A stretch of 62,227 nt of DNA from Selenomonas sp. oral taxon 892 str. F0426 (GCF_000468035.1 NZ_KI260540.1:138649-200875), one strand, 5' to 3'; counted from the first letter of the stretch, positions 41,706 to 50,681 are shown. Program-made: numbers and translations. Notes: generated from the sequence alone by a model not told the origin.

Positions 41706-44342
41706 ATGCAAAAGGAAACATTCAACGTCACGGGCATGACCTGCTCGGCATGTTCGGCGCGTGTGGAACGCGCCGTAAAGAAGATGGAGGGAACGGCGGA
41801 GGTTTCCGTCAATCTCCTCACGAATACAATGACGCTTGCCTACGATGCGGCGATCACCAGTCCCGCCGCAATCATCGCCGCCGTTGAGGACGCGGGCTAC
41901 GGGGCAAGCGTAAAGGGGGCTGCGGGCGCACAGGCAGCCCCGCAGGCGGGCGGATCGTCAGAGGCGGGCGCGAACACAGCAGAGAAGGAGATGCGTGCGA
42001 TGCGCACCCGCCTCCTCATCTCCATCCTCTTCCTCCTGCCGACGATGTATATTGCGATGAGTCCGATGCTCGCGATGTGGGGCGTGCCCTACGCGGCTGG
42101 ATTCAAGGACGTGTTCTGGGGCGCGGAGAATGCGCTGACGTTTGCGCTCGCACAATTTGTACTCGTTCTCCCGATCATGTATGTGAATCGTCCATACTAC
42201 GTCAACGGATTCCGCAATCTCCTGCACGGCGCACCGAATATGGACTCGCTCGTCGGGATCGGCTCGATGGCATCCGCGCTCTTCGGCGTGTTCGCGATGT
42301 TCCGCATGAGCTGGGGACTGGGACACGGAGACCTTGCACTCGCAGCGGAGTACAGCACGAATCTCTACTTCGAGTCGGCGGGCATGATCGTCACGCTCAT
42401 CACGGTCGGCAAATATCTCGAAGCGCGTGCAAAGGGGCAGACGACGGGAGCGCTCAAGGCGCTGATGCAGCTTGCCCCTGCCGAGGCGACGGTTGTGCGC
42501 GGCGGTGTGGAGCAAGTCGTGCCTGTGGCGACGCTTGTCCTCGGTGATATGATCATCGTGCGTCCCGGTGCACGCATCCCCGTGGACGGGACGGTGACGG
42601 ACGGCGCGACGAGCGTTGATGAGTCCGCCGTGACGGGGGAATCCATGCCCGTGACAAAAGCAGCGGGCGATGCCGTGACCTCGGGCACGCTGAACATCGA
42701 TGGGACAATCCGCTTCACGGCGACGCGCGTCGGTGAGGACACGACGATCCGTCAGCTCATCCGTCTCGTAGATGATGCTAGCGGGTCAAAGGCACCGATC
42801 GCCCGTCTTGCCGACCGCGTGTCGGCGGTCTTTGTCCCTGTGGTCATCGTACTTGCACTTGCGGCGGGCGGCATCTGGCTCATGATGGGCGCGACGGTGG
42901 AGTTCGCGTTCTCCATCACGATCTCCATTCTCGTCATCTCCTGCCCCTGCGCCCTCGGGCTTGCGACGCCGGTCGCCATCATGGTCGGTACGGGGCGCGG
43001 TGCGGCGCACGGCATTCTCATCAAGTCGGGGGAGGCACTTGAGACGGCGGGGAACATCAGCGCGGTGCTGATGGACAAGACGGGCACGCTCACCGAGGGA
43101 CGCCCGCAGCTGGTCAGCATCTGTCCCGTCGGCATCGCCGCCGAGGAACTTATCGCGCTTGCGGCATCGCTTGAGCAGGGCAGTGAGCACCCCATTGCAG
43201 CGGCGATCACGGGCTATGCTGCGGAGAAGGGGCTGACCATTCCCGCTGCAGCGGATTTTGCCGCAGTGTTCGGCAAGGGCGTGCGTGCGCGTGTGGCGGG
43301 CGTGGAATGCGCGGCGGGCAATACGGCTCTGCTGACAGAACTGGGCATTTCCCTCCCCACTGCCGTGGAAACGGCGCGCACGGAGATGGCAGAGCGCGGC
43401 GAAACGGCGCTCATCGTCGTACGCGCGGGGCGCATCGTCGGACTGCTCGGCGTGCGCGACGCGGAGAAGCCGACGAGTGCGGCGGCGGTCGCACAGATGA
43501 AGGCGATGGGTCTGACTCCCGTCATGCTCACGGGCGACGACGAACGCACGGCACGCGCAATTGCCGCGCGGCTCGGCATCACAGAGGTCATCGCAGGCGT
43601 TCTCCCCGCCGATAAGCGCGCCCATGTCGAACGCCTACAGGCGGAAGGGCATCACGTCGCCATGATCGGTGACGGCGTGAACGATGCGCCCGCCCTCGTG
43701 CAGGCGGATCTCGGCATCGCCATCGGCGCGGGCACGGATGTCGCAATCGACAGCGCGGATGCCGTACTCGTACGGAGCGACCTCCTCGATGCCGTCTCTG
43801 CCATCCGCCTCTCGCGCAGCGTCATGACCAACATCAAGCAGAACCTCTTCTGGGCGTTCTTCTACAACATCATCGGCATCCCGCTCGCGGCGGGCGTACT
43901 CTACCCCGCATTCGGCGTCAAGCTCTCACCGATGATCGGCGCGGCGGCGATGAGCCTGTCGAGCGTCTGCGTCGTGCTGAACGCCCTGCGCCTGCGCCTT
44001 TTTGCCATCGCCCACGAACCCGTGGCGGCGGAGCACACACAGCACGAAGCAACGATCACGCCCATCGCTCCTGCGGTGGATGAGATCGATGAAAATAACG
44101 CGGAGCATCACTCCGCCCTACAGAGAAAGGAAGATTTCACCATGGAAAAGACCATCAGCGTCAAGGGCATGACCTGCCCCCACTGCGTCAAGCACGTCAC
44201 GAAGGCTCTCAGCGGCATGGACGGCGTGACGGATGTCGCCGTTGACCTCGAAGCGGGTACGGCGAAGTTCAGTGCCAGCCGTGACATCCCGGACACCGAG
44301 CTCGCCGCCGTCCTCGACGACGCGGGCTACGAACTGGGCTGA
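41706..44342 (+). CDS. copA: Copper-exporting P1B-type ATPase fused to a CopZ-like chaperone domain
   Basis: 878 residues. The order is an N-terminal heavy-metal domain (GMTCSAC, C13/C16), about eight membrane helices, the TGES actuator loop, the transmembrane CPC motif (about residue 412), the DKTGTLTEG phosphorylation site (about D457), the HP motif in GSEHPIA, and GDGVNDAPAL. A linker rich in His and Ala follows, then a second complete heavy-metal domain (residues 813-878) with GMTCPHC at 821-827. It pumps Cu(I) out of the cytoplasm at the cost of ATP. A chaperone domain at the C-terminus is unusual; normally CopZ is a separate small protein. An internal ribosome site and ATG suggest it may also be made alone. 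Confidence 0.95.
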   Translation: MQKETFNVTGMTCSACSARVERAVKKMEGTAEVSVNLLTNTMTLAYDAAITSPAAIIAAVEDAGYGASVKGAAGAQAAPQAGGSSEAGANTAEKEMRAMRTRLLISILFLLPTMYIAMSPMLAMWGVPYAAGFKDVFWGAENALTFALAQFVLVLPIMYVNRPYYVNGFRNLLHGAPNMDSLVGIGSMASALFGVFAMFRMSWGLGHGDLALAAEYSTNLYFESAGMIVTLITVGKYLEARAKGQTTGALKALMQLAPAEATVVRGGVEQVVPVATLVLGDMIIVRPGARIPVDGTVTDGATSVDESAVTGESMPVTKAAGDAVTSGTLNIDGTIRFTATRVGEDTTIRQLIRLVDDASGSKAPIARLADRVSAVFVPVVIVLALAAGGIWLMMGATVEFAFSITISILVISCPCALGLATPVAIMVGTGRGAAHGILIKSGEALETAGNISAVLMDKTGTLTEGRPQLVSICPVGIAAEELIALAASLEQGSEHPIAAAITGYAAEKGLTIPAAADFAAVFGKGVRARVAGVECAAGNTALLTELGISLPTAVETARTEMAERGETALIVVRAGRIVGLLGVRDAEKPTSAAAVAQMKAMGLTPVMLTGDDERTARAIAARLGITEVIAGVLPADKRAHVERLQAEGHHVAMIGDGVNDAPALVQADLGIAIGAGTDVAIDSADAVLVRSDLLDAVSAIRLSRSVMTNIKQNLFWAFFYNIIGIPLAAGVLYPAFGVKLSPMIGAAAMSLSSVCVVLNALRLRLFAIAHEPVAAEHTQHEATITPIAPAVDEIDENNAEHHSALQRKEDFTMEKTISVKGMTCPHCVKHVTKALSGMDGVTDVAVDLEAGTAKFSASRDIPDTELAAVLDDAGYELG
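44125..44144 (+). promoter_or_regulatory. Internal ribosome site and in-frame start for a CopZ-like product
   Basis: GAAAGGA stands 9-10 bases before ATG at 44142, in frame with copA. Translation from here would give a 66-residue protein beginning MEKTISVKGMTCPHC, the length and start expected of a free copper chaperone. Confidence 0.55.
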
Positions 44343-44362
44343 GACTCCGAACATAGGAAAAC

Positions 44363-44398
44363 GGTCATGCGGGAACGTTCCTGCATGACCATTTATTT
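44363..44398 (+). terminator. Terminator of copA
   Basis: GGTCATGCGGGAAC and GTTCCTGCATGACC stem followed by ATTTATTT. Confidence 0.75.
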
Positions 44399-44441
44399 GC
44401 GCAAAAACAGGAAAAGCTCTCGGCGCGTCGAATATAACAAA

Positions 44442-44456
44442 TGATAATAATCTTTT
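44442..44456 (+). promoter_or_regulatory. Possible Fur-type operator
   Basis: TGATAATAATCTTTT has a perfect left half of the Fur core (TGATAAT) and lies 28 bp before a start codon. It suggests iron control of the following exported protein; the right half matches poorly. Confidence 0.4.
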
Positions 44457-44483
44457 GAAAGAATATAGAAAGGTGTGTCTCCG

Positions 44484-45008
44484 ATGAAAAAACTTTTCCT
44501 CCCCCTCATCTGTGCCATGCTCCTCGCCCTCTGCGGCGGACGCACAGCACAGGCATTTGCCACGATGCCGCTCATTGACAACGTAAGCCCTGCCGAATAT
44601 GTAGAATTTGTCAATACGTTTTTGGAAAACCCGAGCTTTATGCGTGCCCCTACACATGATTTGGGTGCATCCCGTCTCGCAGGTCACGATGTCTATACTT
44701 CACGCACGCAAAATGGTACTATTGTCCAGCTGCATACAGATGGAGAGAACATTTTCTATCTGAATGCCACGTTCAACGAGGACAACGAGGACGCAGTCCT
44801 CGATGTCTCCAGTCTGAGTGTAGCGACCTACATCGCATGCGACATGAGTGAGTCCGAAATCAATGCGATCATTGATATGGAGAGCGTGCAGGAGGGCAAC
44901 TCCTTTACCGACAGCATTTACTGCTCTGCCGCACAGCGCATGATTACATCGCGCACGGTTCTGGATGGCACGAACAGCACCGTCGTGCTCTCCGCCTCGC
45001 CGAACTGA
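44484..45008 (+). CDS. Small exported protein of unknown function
   Basis: 174 residues with a signal peptide (1-24, cleavage near AQAFA). The ATG follows AAAGGTG; an earlier GTG is three codons upstream. The mature part has no family I know. Two short repeats of acidic residues (NEDNEDAVLD) and cysteines at CDMSESE and YCSAAQ stand out. The Fur-like site in front hints at an iron-related role, which is inference only. It is a single-gene unit closed by a terminator. Confidence 0.65.
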   Translation: MKKLFLPLICAMLLALCGGRTAQAFATMPLIDNVSPAEYVEFVNTFLENPSFMRAPTHDLGASRLAGHDVYTSRTQNGTIVQLHTDGENIFYLNATFNEDNEDAVLDVSSLSVATYIACDMSESEINAIIDMESVQEGNSFTDSIYCSAAQRMITSRTVLDGTNSTVVLSASPN

Positions 45009-45024
45009 TCTGTCCGACACCAAT

Positions 45025-45055
45025 GCTCCCATGTGAACACGCATGGGAGTTTTTC
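45025..45055 (+). terminator. Rho-independent terminator
   Basis: GCTCCCATG and CATGGGAG stem followed by TTTTT. Confidence 0.88.
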
Positions 45056-45085
45056 AATGCGTGAAAAAATACCCCTGCATATCAA

Positions 45086-45114
45086 TTTACAAAAGAGCTG
45101 ATTTATCTTACAAT
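45086..45114 (+). promoter_or_regulatory. Promoter of azlCD
   Basis: TTTACA and TACAAT with a 17-bp spacer, 29 bp before the azlC start codon. Confidence 0.65.
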
Positions 45115-45142
45115 AGTACGGTACTATGTGAGGTGGGTTGAT

Positions 45143-45883
45143 ATGAAGGAGTTAACACTCGGCACCACGCGGCGCGCGGTGTTCATGGAGGGCGTGCACG
45201 ACGGCGTGCCGATTGCGCTCGGCTATTTCGTCGTGGCATTCACGCTCGGGATTCTCGCCAAGACGGCGGAGCTCACGCCGTGGCAAGGGTTCGTGACAAG
45301 TACGATCAACATCGCCTCGGCAGGCGAATATGCGGGCTTCACGGTCATTGCGGCACAGGCCCCCTATCTCGAGATCGCCGTGCTGACACTCGTGGCGAAT
45401 GCGCGCTATTTTCTCATGGCAGCGGCACTGACGCAGCGTTTCTCTCCCGAGACCTCGCTCCTGCATCGACTCGCCGTGAGCTTCGGCGTGACGGACGAGA
45501 TCTTCGGCATCACGGTCGCACGCGGAGGCATGCTGAACCCATACTACAACTACGGTGCAATGACGATCTCTATCCCCGCCTGGTCAGCGGGAACATCGGC
45601 AGGCATCCTCGCGGGCGGCATTCTGCCCGCTGCGGTCGTCTCCGCGCTCTCGGTCGCACTCTATGGAATGTTCGTCTGGGTCGTCCTGCCCGCCGCGAAA
45701 GCGAGCCGCCCCATCGGCGGCATGGTGCTCCTGAGCTGCCTGCTCTCGCTTGCGGCGACCTATGCACCCGTCACGAGTGAACTCTCAGGCGGCACGCGCA
45801 CGATTCTCCTCACGCTCCTCATCGCGGGCATCGGTGCGGCACTCTTCCCGATCGACATGGAAAAGGAGGACAGCCATGCCTGA
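45143..45883 (+). CDS. azlC: Branched-chain amino acid exporter large subunit AzlC
   Basis: 246 residues, the usual size. Membrane helices and the family opening are clear: RRAVFMEGVHDGVPIALGYF then AFTLGILAKTAELTPWQGF and the NIASAGEYAGFTV segment. AzlC works with the small AzlD subunit to export branched-chain amino acids or analogues. The ATG follows GAGGTG. It overlaps azlD by 8 bp, so the two are translationally coupled. Confidence 0.93.
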   Translation: MKELTLGTTRRAVFMEGVHDGVPIALGYFVVAFTLGILAKTAELTPWQGFVTSTINIASAGEYAGFTVIAAQAPYLEIAVLTLVANARYFLMAAALTQRFSPETSLLHRLAVSFGVTDEIFGITVARGGMLNPYYNYGAMTISIPAWSAGTSAGILAGGILPAAVVSALSVALYGMFVWVVLPAAKASRPIGGMVLLSCLLSLAATYAPVTSELSGGTRTILLTLLIAGIGAALFPIDMEKEDSHA

Positions 45884-46187
45884 CATCTGGCTCTACATCG
45901 CCGTCATGAGCGCAGTAACGCTTGCGATTCGTCTCACCCCCGCACTCCTCCTCCGGCGCGAGATCAAGAATGTGTTCGTCCGCTCCTTCCTCTTCTACGT
46001 CCCCTACGTAACGCTCGCCGTCATGACCTTCCCCGCCATCATTGAGGCGACACGCACGCCCCTCGCGGGCGCGGCGGCCTTCGTCTTTGCACTCTTCCTC
46101 GCATGGAACGGTGCGAGCCTCTTCCGCTGTGCGGCAGGCGCATCCGTCATGGTGCTGATCGTGGAGGGCATCTATTTTTCGCTGTAA
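45876..46187 (+). CDS. azlD: Branched-chain amino acid exporter small subunit AzlD
   Basis: 103 residues with four hydrophobic segments. The AzlD pattern is seen as MSAVTLAIRLTPALLLRR, then FLFYVPYVTLAVMTFPAI and a final helix. AGGAGG lies upstream within the end of azlC. It completes the AzlCD transporter. Confidence 0.92.
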   Translation: MPDIWLYIAVMSAVTLAIRLTPALLLRREIKNVFVRSFLFYVPYVTLAVMTFPAIIEATRTPLAGAAAFVFALFLAWNGASLFRCAAGASVMVLIVEGIYFSL

Positions 46188-46242
46188 TCAATCGTAGTTT
46201 GCTGAAAAAGCGCCCGCTAAACGAAATGAAGGGAGCATGCAC

Positions 46243-47343
46243 ATGGAGTTCGATTGTTGGACAGGCATAAAAATCGGGGAGAAATCATACATTATCGCGG
46301 AGAAAATTCGCTATAAGGAGAAAACATCGGACGATGTATGGACAGAGTACGGTCTTATTACAGAAGACAGCGACGCACGCATCTGGCTGAGCATCGCGGA
46401 GGGAGGACTCTCCTGCAGCCTCTCCTCCCCTGTGGGAAACAAAGTGCCGAAGGGCTACCGCCTCCATGACAGCGGCACGGAGGTCGTGACGGGCGTATGG
46501 GGCGATACGGACGCCTCCGTCGGCGATGAGACGGAATACGAGCAGTACGAGAGCACAGATGGCCAGGAAACCTTCTTTGTCGAGCATTGGAACGGCCGCC
46601 GCAGCAGCTCTGCGGGACGAAAGATTGCCGCCGCCGTCATCACCGCAGACACGGATATGAGGCCGCGTGCGCGGGGAATGTTTCTGCGGGCACAGCTTCG
46701 CGATCTCGCCGTCAATATGGGGAGCGGGCTCACTGCAGTCGCCGTTGTCCTCCTCATTATGTACGGGATCCCCGATTTCGGTACGCGGGACTGGCATGAT
46801 GTCCGCCGCTTTGTAAACATGCCCTATGCACAGCATGAGCGACTGGCGGATGCGCCTTACTATGCGGAGAATGAGGAGGAGGGCGGTGCGCGCATCTACA
46901 CGGCGCATATCGACGCCGCCAGCACCGCGCTCGATCTCATCGAGGGCGTGGACGGCAGGGTACAGGATGCCTATGAAGATCTGCATGATGCGGAGCACCC
47001 GCTCATCGTTCGCACGCAGACGGAGCTCACACGCATTACAGCGGCGGCAGATGGAACGGCACGCATTGTCCTCATTGAGGCGCCCCCCGACTCCGCTCCC
47101 GCCGCCGAAAAACTGGAGCGTGGCTACGTCCTCATGCGCTATGCTGAGCTCGTACGTACGGGCGATCAGCGCGGGCGTGCCGCAGTGGTGCTGCAGGAAA
47201 GTCCGAAGGTAGGCCCTCCCTCCGCCGCACCTGCGGACACCGCGTCTGCCGCAGCGGAAGCCGCGAACCATACAGCCGCACGCGCACCGACTACCCCCGC
47301 AGCCGAGGAGACACCGCGCCGCACACGCCATCTTGTGCACTAA
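46243..47343 (+). CDS. DUF4178 protein with membrane segment
   Basis: 366 residues. The ATG at 46243 is placed seven bases after GGGAG; one two codons earlier is too close. Residues 1-60 match DUF4178 (GIKIGEKSYIIAEKIRYKEK then EYGLITEDSDARIWLSIAEG). A single membrane helix near residue 165 (SGLTAVAVVLLIMYGI) separates it from an extracytoplasmic region and a low-complexity Ala/Pro tail. DUF4178 proteins often occur with DUF350 and ATP-grasp amidoligase genes, as here. Its biochemical role is unknown. It opens the operon 46243-49884. Confidence 0.8.
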   Translation: MEFDCWTGIKIGEKSYIIAEKIRYKEKTSDDVWTEYGLITEDSDARIWLSIAEGGLSCSLSSPVGNKVPKGYRLHDSGTEVVTGVWGDTDASVGDETEYEQYESTDGQETFFVEHWNGRRSSSAGRKIAAAVITADTDMRPRARGMFLRAQLRDLAVNMGSGLTAVAVVLLIMYGIPDFGTRDWHDVRRFVNMPYAQHERLADAPYYAENEEEGGARIYTAHIDAASTALDLIEGVDGRVQDAYEDLHDAEHPLIVRTQTELTRITAAADGTARIVLIEAPPDSAPAAEKLERGYVLMRYAELVRTGDQRGRAAVVLQESPKVGPPSAAPADTASAAAEAANHTAARAPTTPAAEETPRRTRHLVH

Positions 47344-47387
47344 TCCCTCGATTTTTCAAAGGACTCACAGACGATAGGAGAACTCAG

Positions 47388-47819
47388 ATGATCGATCTGC
47401 CCACCCTGATGCTTACCGCATTCTACGCCGCATTCGGCATTCTGCTCATGATTGTATCCAACATCGTGATCGACTTCTTCATCCCCGGCGATTTCGCCGA
47501 GGAGATTCGGCGCGGCAACCGCGCGGTCGCATGGCTCTCGGCCGGCTCGTTCATCGGCATCGGCGAGATCCTGCGCGCCGTCATCATCTCGCCTGGCTGC
47601 GAGGTGCTGACAACGGACTTCGTGCAGGGCGTCGTCACAAGCGTGGTTTACTCCGCTGTCGGCATCCTCTTCTTCATCATGGGCTTCTTCATCATCAACG
47701 CATGGCACCGCAAATACGCACTCGCCGCCGAAATCCAGCGCGGGAATACGGCGGCGGGTATCTTCGTGTTCGGGATCTTCGTTGGGCTGTCGCTTGTCAT
47801 CAGCGGCGCGGTGCATTGA
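47388..47819 (+). CDS. DUF350 (UPF0719/YjfL-type) membrane protein
   Basis: 143 residues with four helices, made of two similar halves of two helices each. Each half contains the family motif: 'GNRAVAWLSAGSFIGIGEIL' and 'GNTAAGIFVFGIFVGLSLVI'. YjfL of E. coli is a relative. The protein family is of unknown function but repeatedly neighbours ATP-grasp glutathionylspermidine synthase-like genes. GGAG precedes the ATG. It is followed by module A of the composite repeat within the same operon. Confidence 0.9.
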   Translation: MIDLPTLMLTAFYAAFGILLMIVSNIVIDFFIPGDFAEEIRRGNRAVAWLSAGSFIGIGEILRAVIISPGCEVLTTDFVQGVVTSVVYSAVGILFFIMGFFIINAWHRKYALAAEIQRGNTAAGIFVFGIFVGLSLVISGAVH

Positions 47820-47928
47820 TGAGCATGCCCACGAAAAAGCCTCCCCCGCTGCTGACCTATCCAAGAAGCAAGTCCGTAGGACAAAGCTGATTGGGCAACA
47901 GGTCGTATGGGAAAACTCTACTGCAAAA

Positions 47929-47991
47929 GCCTCCCCCGTGCACCACGGGGGAGGGGGACCGCTTGCGGTGGAAGGGGCGCTTTGAACGATG
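47929..47991 (+). repeat. Module A of the composite repeat inside an operon
   Basis: CCTCCCCCGTG / CACGGGGGAGG core, then GGGACCGCTTGCGGTGG and AAGGGGCGCTTTGAACGAT. It occupies part of the 200-bp gap between DUF350 and the next gene, which otherwise shows no coding signal. Confidence 0.88.
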
Positions 47992-48020
47992 ACAGGAGAA
48001 GCAACGTAGGGAGGTTCTGC

Positions 48021-48581
48021 ATGGAAAATATAGGGCGCAAAGCCGCCATCCTCGCCGCTGCATTTGCCTCGGTCGGAGCACTCGGCGCAGCGTATGTCTA
48101 TCGTCATGACATCGCCTTTTCTGTATGCGATCTCGTTCATCCCGAGTGGAACGCGGGCGAAGCGCGTCTTGCAGATGCCTACGACCGCCGCTACACCCTT
48201 CTCAACAACGGCGACGGCACGGAGACCGCACTCTATGACGACAGCACTGCCGTCACCTTTCGCCACGACGGCGCGGGCGACCTCGTCTGGCTGTTCGGGA
48301 CGGCGAGCCTCCTCGCCCCCCTCGCGCCGAACTACTTCGCATTTCACGGATTCTCCTACGCGGGCGGCACAATGGATCTCGCACATATGACCTACCGCAC
48401 GAATGCGCCGCTCACACCGCTCCCCGAAACATTCAAGGCATCCTCCCACAGTCACGCCCACGGTTCCCGTGGTTATACGGGGCGCGGCAACTACGACGAG
48501 CGAAAGAGTTCCCAGTCGGGCGAGGTCAGCCGCAAGTCCGGCTTCGGTCAGGCGGGCATCCGCTCCTCGGGAGGTTCGTAA
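48021..48581 (+). CDS. YjfM-like small exported or membrane protein
   Basis: 186 residues with one N-terminal hydrophobic helix (about 7-26) that anchors or exports it. The C-terminal 45 residues are Gly/Ser/Arg-rich (SRKSGFGQAGIRSSGGS), as in YjfM/DUF1190 proteins that accompany YjfL and YjfC. GGGAGG precedes the ATG. Its stop is one base before the GTG of the following ATP-grasp gene, so they are coupled. The position in the operon is the same as yjfM relative to yjfC. Confidence 0.72.
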   Translation: MENIGRKAAILAAAFASVGALGAAYVYRHDIAFSVCDLVHPEWNAGEARLADAYDRRYTLLNNGDGTETALYDDSTAVTFRHDGAGDLVWLFGTASLLAPLAPNYFAFHGFSYAGGTMDLAHMTYRTNAPLTPLPETFKASSHSHAHGSRGYTGRGNYDERKSSQSGEVSRKSGFGQAGIRSSGGS

Positions 48582-48582
48582 C

Positions 48583-49884
48583 GTGAGCAGCACACAGAAA
48601 GAGACCTACATCGACGCACTTGACCCGACAATCTTCACCTATATCCAATACGGCGACTATGCAGACCGCTACCCAACACATACCGTGCAGGCATTCCCGC
48701 AAACATTCTACGACGAGATGCGCGCAGCATCGGCAGGACTGTTCCGTATCTTCTGCAAGGCCGCACAGGTGCTGCAAAACGCCCCCGACGACTTCGCGCG
48801 CGCGATGGATCTGCCGCGCGAACTGCTCCCCTATCTGCGCATCCCGAATGCATTCCGTCTGCCGACGTGGCTCTCGCGCTTTGACTTCGTGCTCGATGAG
48901 AAAGGGCATATCCGCATGGTCGAGATCAATGCGGATACGCCCTGTTTTATTGTGGAGTCCTTCTATGCCAACGGAATTGCGGCAGAGTATCATGGGCGGC
49001 GTGACCCGAACGCGGGGACGCAGACACAGCTGCGGGATTTTCTCACGCGCATTCATAATCACCTGGCCGCTCCCGTCGCCGATCTGAACCGTCAGACGCT
49101 CACGCACCGTCCTTTCGTATTCAGCTGCTTTGACGACTACCCCGAGGATCTGGCAACGACGCGCTTCCTCATGGAGGAGATGCGCAAGGGAGCACCGCAC
49201 GGCGACATCCGCTTCCTCTCGTTCTACGAGATGGAGATTGATGACATGGGTATTCCTCTCATAGACAATACATATGCATCTGCACTCTATCGTCTGCATC
49301 CAATGGAGATTCTGATTGACGAGCGCACGCCGACTGGTGAGCCGCTCGGCGCGCTGTTTCTCGATCTGTATAAGAACGGGACGTTTGCGATGATGAATCC
49401 CCCCGAGGCGATTCTCCTGCAAAACAAGTCCTTTATGGCGCTCGTCTACGCACTCGCACGGACAGAGCAGTTCCTCACCCCCGCAGAATGTGCGCTTGTG
49501 GAGCGCTGTCTCGTACCCTCTTACTTCGAGGACGATTTTGCCGCGCTCATGGACGGCACATACATCCGCAAGGAGATTTGGGGGCGCGAGGGGAAAAATG
49601 TCCGCCTGGTCGAAAAGCAGGGCGGACATACAGAAACGGTACACGAGAAGAATCCTGACAACGCGGATGACATCATCTGCCGTGAAAGCTGCGCGGCGAT
49701 GTATCAGGACTTCATCCGTCAGCCACACTTCACACACACGGTCGACTCCGGGACGATCGAGGGCTGTCTGACCCTCTCGTGCTTCATGCTCTTTGACGCG
49801 CCCTCTGCCGTCGGTGCACGCTTCTCCCCCTCCGAGATCGCGGGGACGGAGGCGTATTTTCTGCCGCTCGTCACTGCGGAATAG
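48583..49884 (+). CDS. Glutathionylspermidine synthase-like ATP-grasp ligase (YjfC type)
   Basis: 433 residues from a GTG start after GGGAGG. ATP-grasp GSP-synthase features are visible: FDFVLDEKGHIRMVEINADT with the catalytic E.N.D, then PEAILLQNKSFMALVYALAR and a segment with IRKEIWGREGKNVRLV. Family members join a glutamate or glycine carboxyl to an amine using ATP. The amidase half of classical Gsp is absent, so it is a single-domain ligase. With DUF350 and YjfM-like partners it matches a conserved gene set proposed to make or attach a peptide-amine at the cell envelope. The actual substrate is unknown. Confidence 0.88.
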   Translation: MSSTQKETYIDALDPTIFTYIQYGDYADRYPTHTVQAFPQTFYDEMRAASAGLFRIFCKAAQVLQNAPDDFARAMDLPRELLPYLRIPNAFRLPTWLSRFDFVLDEKGHIRMVEINADTPCFIVESFYANGIAAEYHGRRDPNAGTQTQLRDFLTRIHNHLAAPVADLNRQTLTHRPFVFSCFDDYPEDLATTRFLMEEMRKGAPHGDIRFLSFYEMEIDDMGIPLIDNTYASALYRLHPMEILIDERTPTGEPLGALFLDLYKNGTFAMMNPPEAILLQNKSFMALVYALARTEQFLTPAECALVERCLVPSYFEDDFAALMDGTYIRKEIWGREGKNVRLVEKQGGHTETVHEKNPDNADDIICRESCAAMYQDFIRQPHFTHTVDSGTIEGCLTLSCFMLFDAPSAVGARFSPSEIAGTEAYFLPLVTAE

Positions 49885-49902
49885 TCCTCCTTCATATTCA
49901 TC

Positions 49903-49955
49903 AAAAAAAAGCCGATGCACGAACGTCGATCAGACGTCGTTCATCGGCTTCTTTA
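49903..49955. terminator. Bidirectional terminator
   Basis: AAGCCGATGCACGAACGTC and GACGTCGTTCATCGGCTT stem with A run before and T-rich after. It separates the ligase gene from the convergent CsgG-type operon. Confidence 0.9.
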
Positions 49956-49973
49956 TGCAAAACTTGTACAGCA

Positions 49974-50681
49974 TTATTTATCGCGCTGCTTCCCATCGAT
50001 ATTCGTGAGGAGCTTTCGGACAGCATCGACTGCCGCCGCGCGAAGTGCCCTGTCCAGATTCTCGGTGGAAACGTTGTGCCCGCCCCAGGCGACATCATCG
50101 AAGATCAAGCTGACGCTGTGCCCGCCGCCGCTCGTATAGGACGCAATAGCACTTGCACTCTGCAGATCAAGATTCGTGGCGGTGGCGGTGGAGTCCCCCT
50201 CGCCCTTGGATGCCATGACGATTGCTCCTGTACGGACATCCACAATGCGCAGGCTTATGTGTGCGGTTATCGTGTGCTGCTCTTGTGCGACAAGGAGGAA
50301 TCCGCTGCTGCTGTGTGAGTCGCCGAGGCTGAGGATATTTCCGCGCACGACGTAGTCCGCGTCAAAGAGCTTCGCCGTCTCCATTGCAGCGTCATTCTCC
50401 GTGAGCCCCGCGAGTGAGAGTCCCAGCTCATCGAGACGGTCGGCGACAATCTCAGGATCGCAGTCGTAGAGGGTGTAGCGGCTCTCCTTCCGCAGTACGG
50501 CCATAACATACTCGCTCGCGGCTCTGCCCGCGTCGTAGACGGCGGCATCCCCATACGCACCGATGGGCATGACGGCAATCTTTGCTCCCGCAGGAATCTT
50601 CGCGACCGCAGCCTCTGCCGCTGTGGGCAAGATCGCAAAGAGCGCGAGGAGGACGGCAAGCGCCGCGCTGCGCATGCTCAT
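49974..50681 (-). CDS. CsgG-like exported protein, operon position 5
   Basis: 235 residues with a signal peptide ending near AEAAV. The core resembles CsgG/FlgO-type domains: KIAVMPIGAYGDAAVYDAGR, then YTLYDCDPEIVADRLDELGL, AKLFDADYVVRGNILSLGDS and LRIVDVRTGAIVMASKGEGD. It is periplasmic or outer-membrane associated. Its start overlaps the previous gene's stop (ATGA). It is the last of five overlapping genes. Confidence 0.8.
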   Translation of the reverse strand: MSMRSAALAVLLALFAILPTAAEAAVAKIPAGAKIAVMPIGAYGDAAVYDAGRAASEYVMAVLRKESRYTLYDCDPEIVADRLDELGLSLAGLTENDAAMETAKLFDADYVVRGNILSLGDSHSSSGFLLVAQEQHTITAHISLRIVDVRTGAIVMASKGEGDSTATATNLDLQSASAIASYTSGGGHSVSLIFDDVAWGGHNVSTENLDRALRAAAVDAVRKLLTNIDGKQRDK

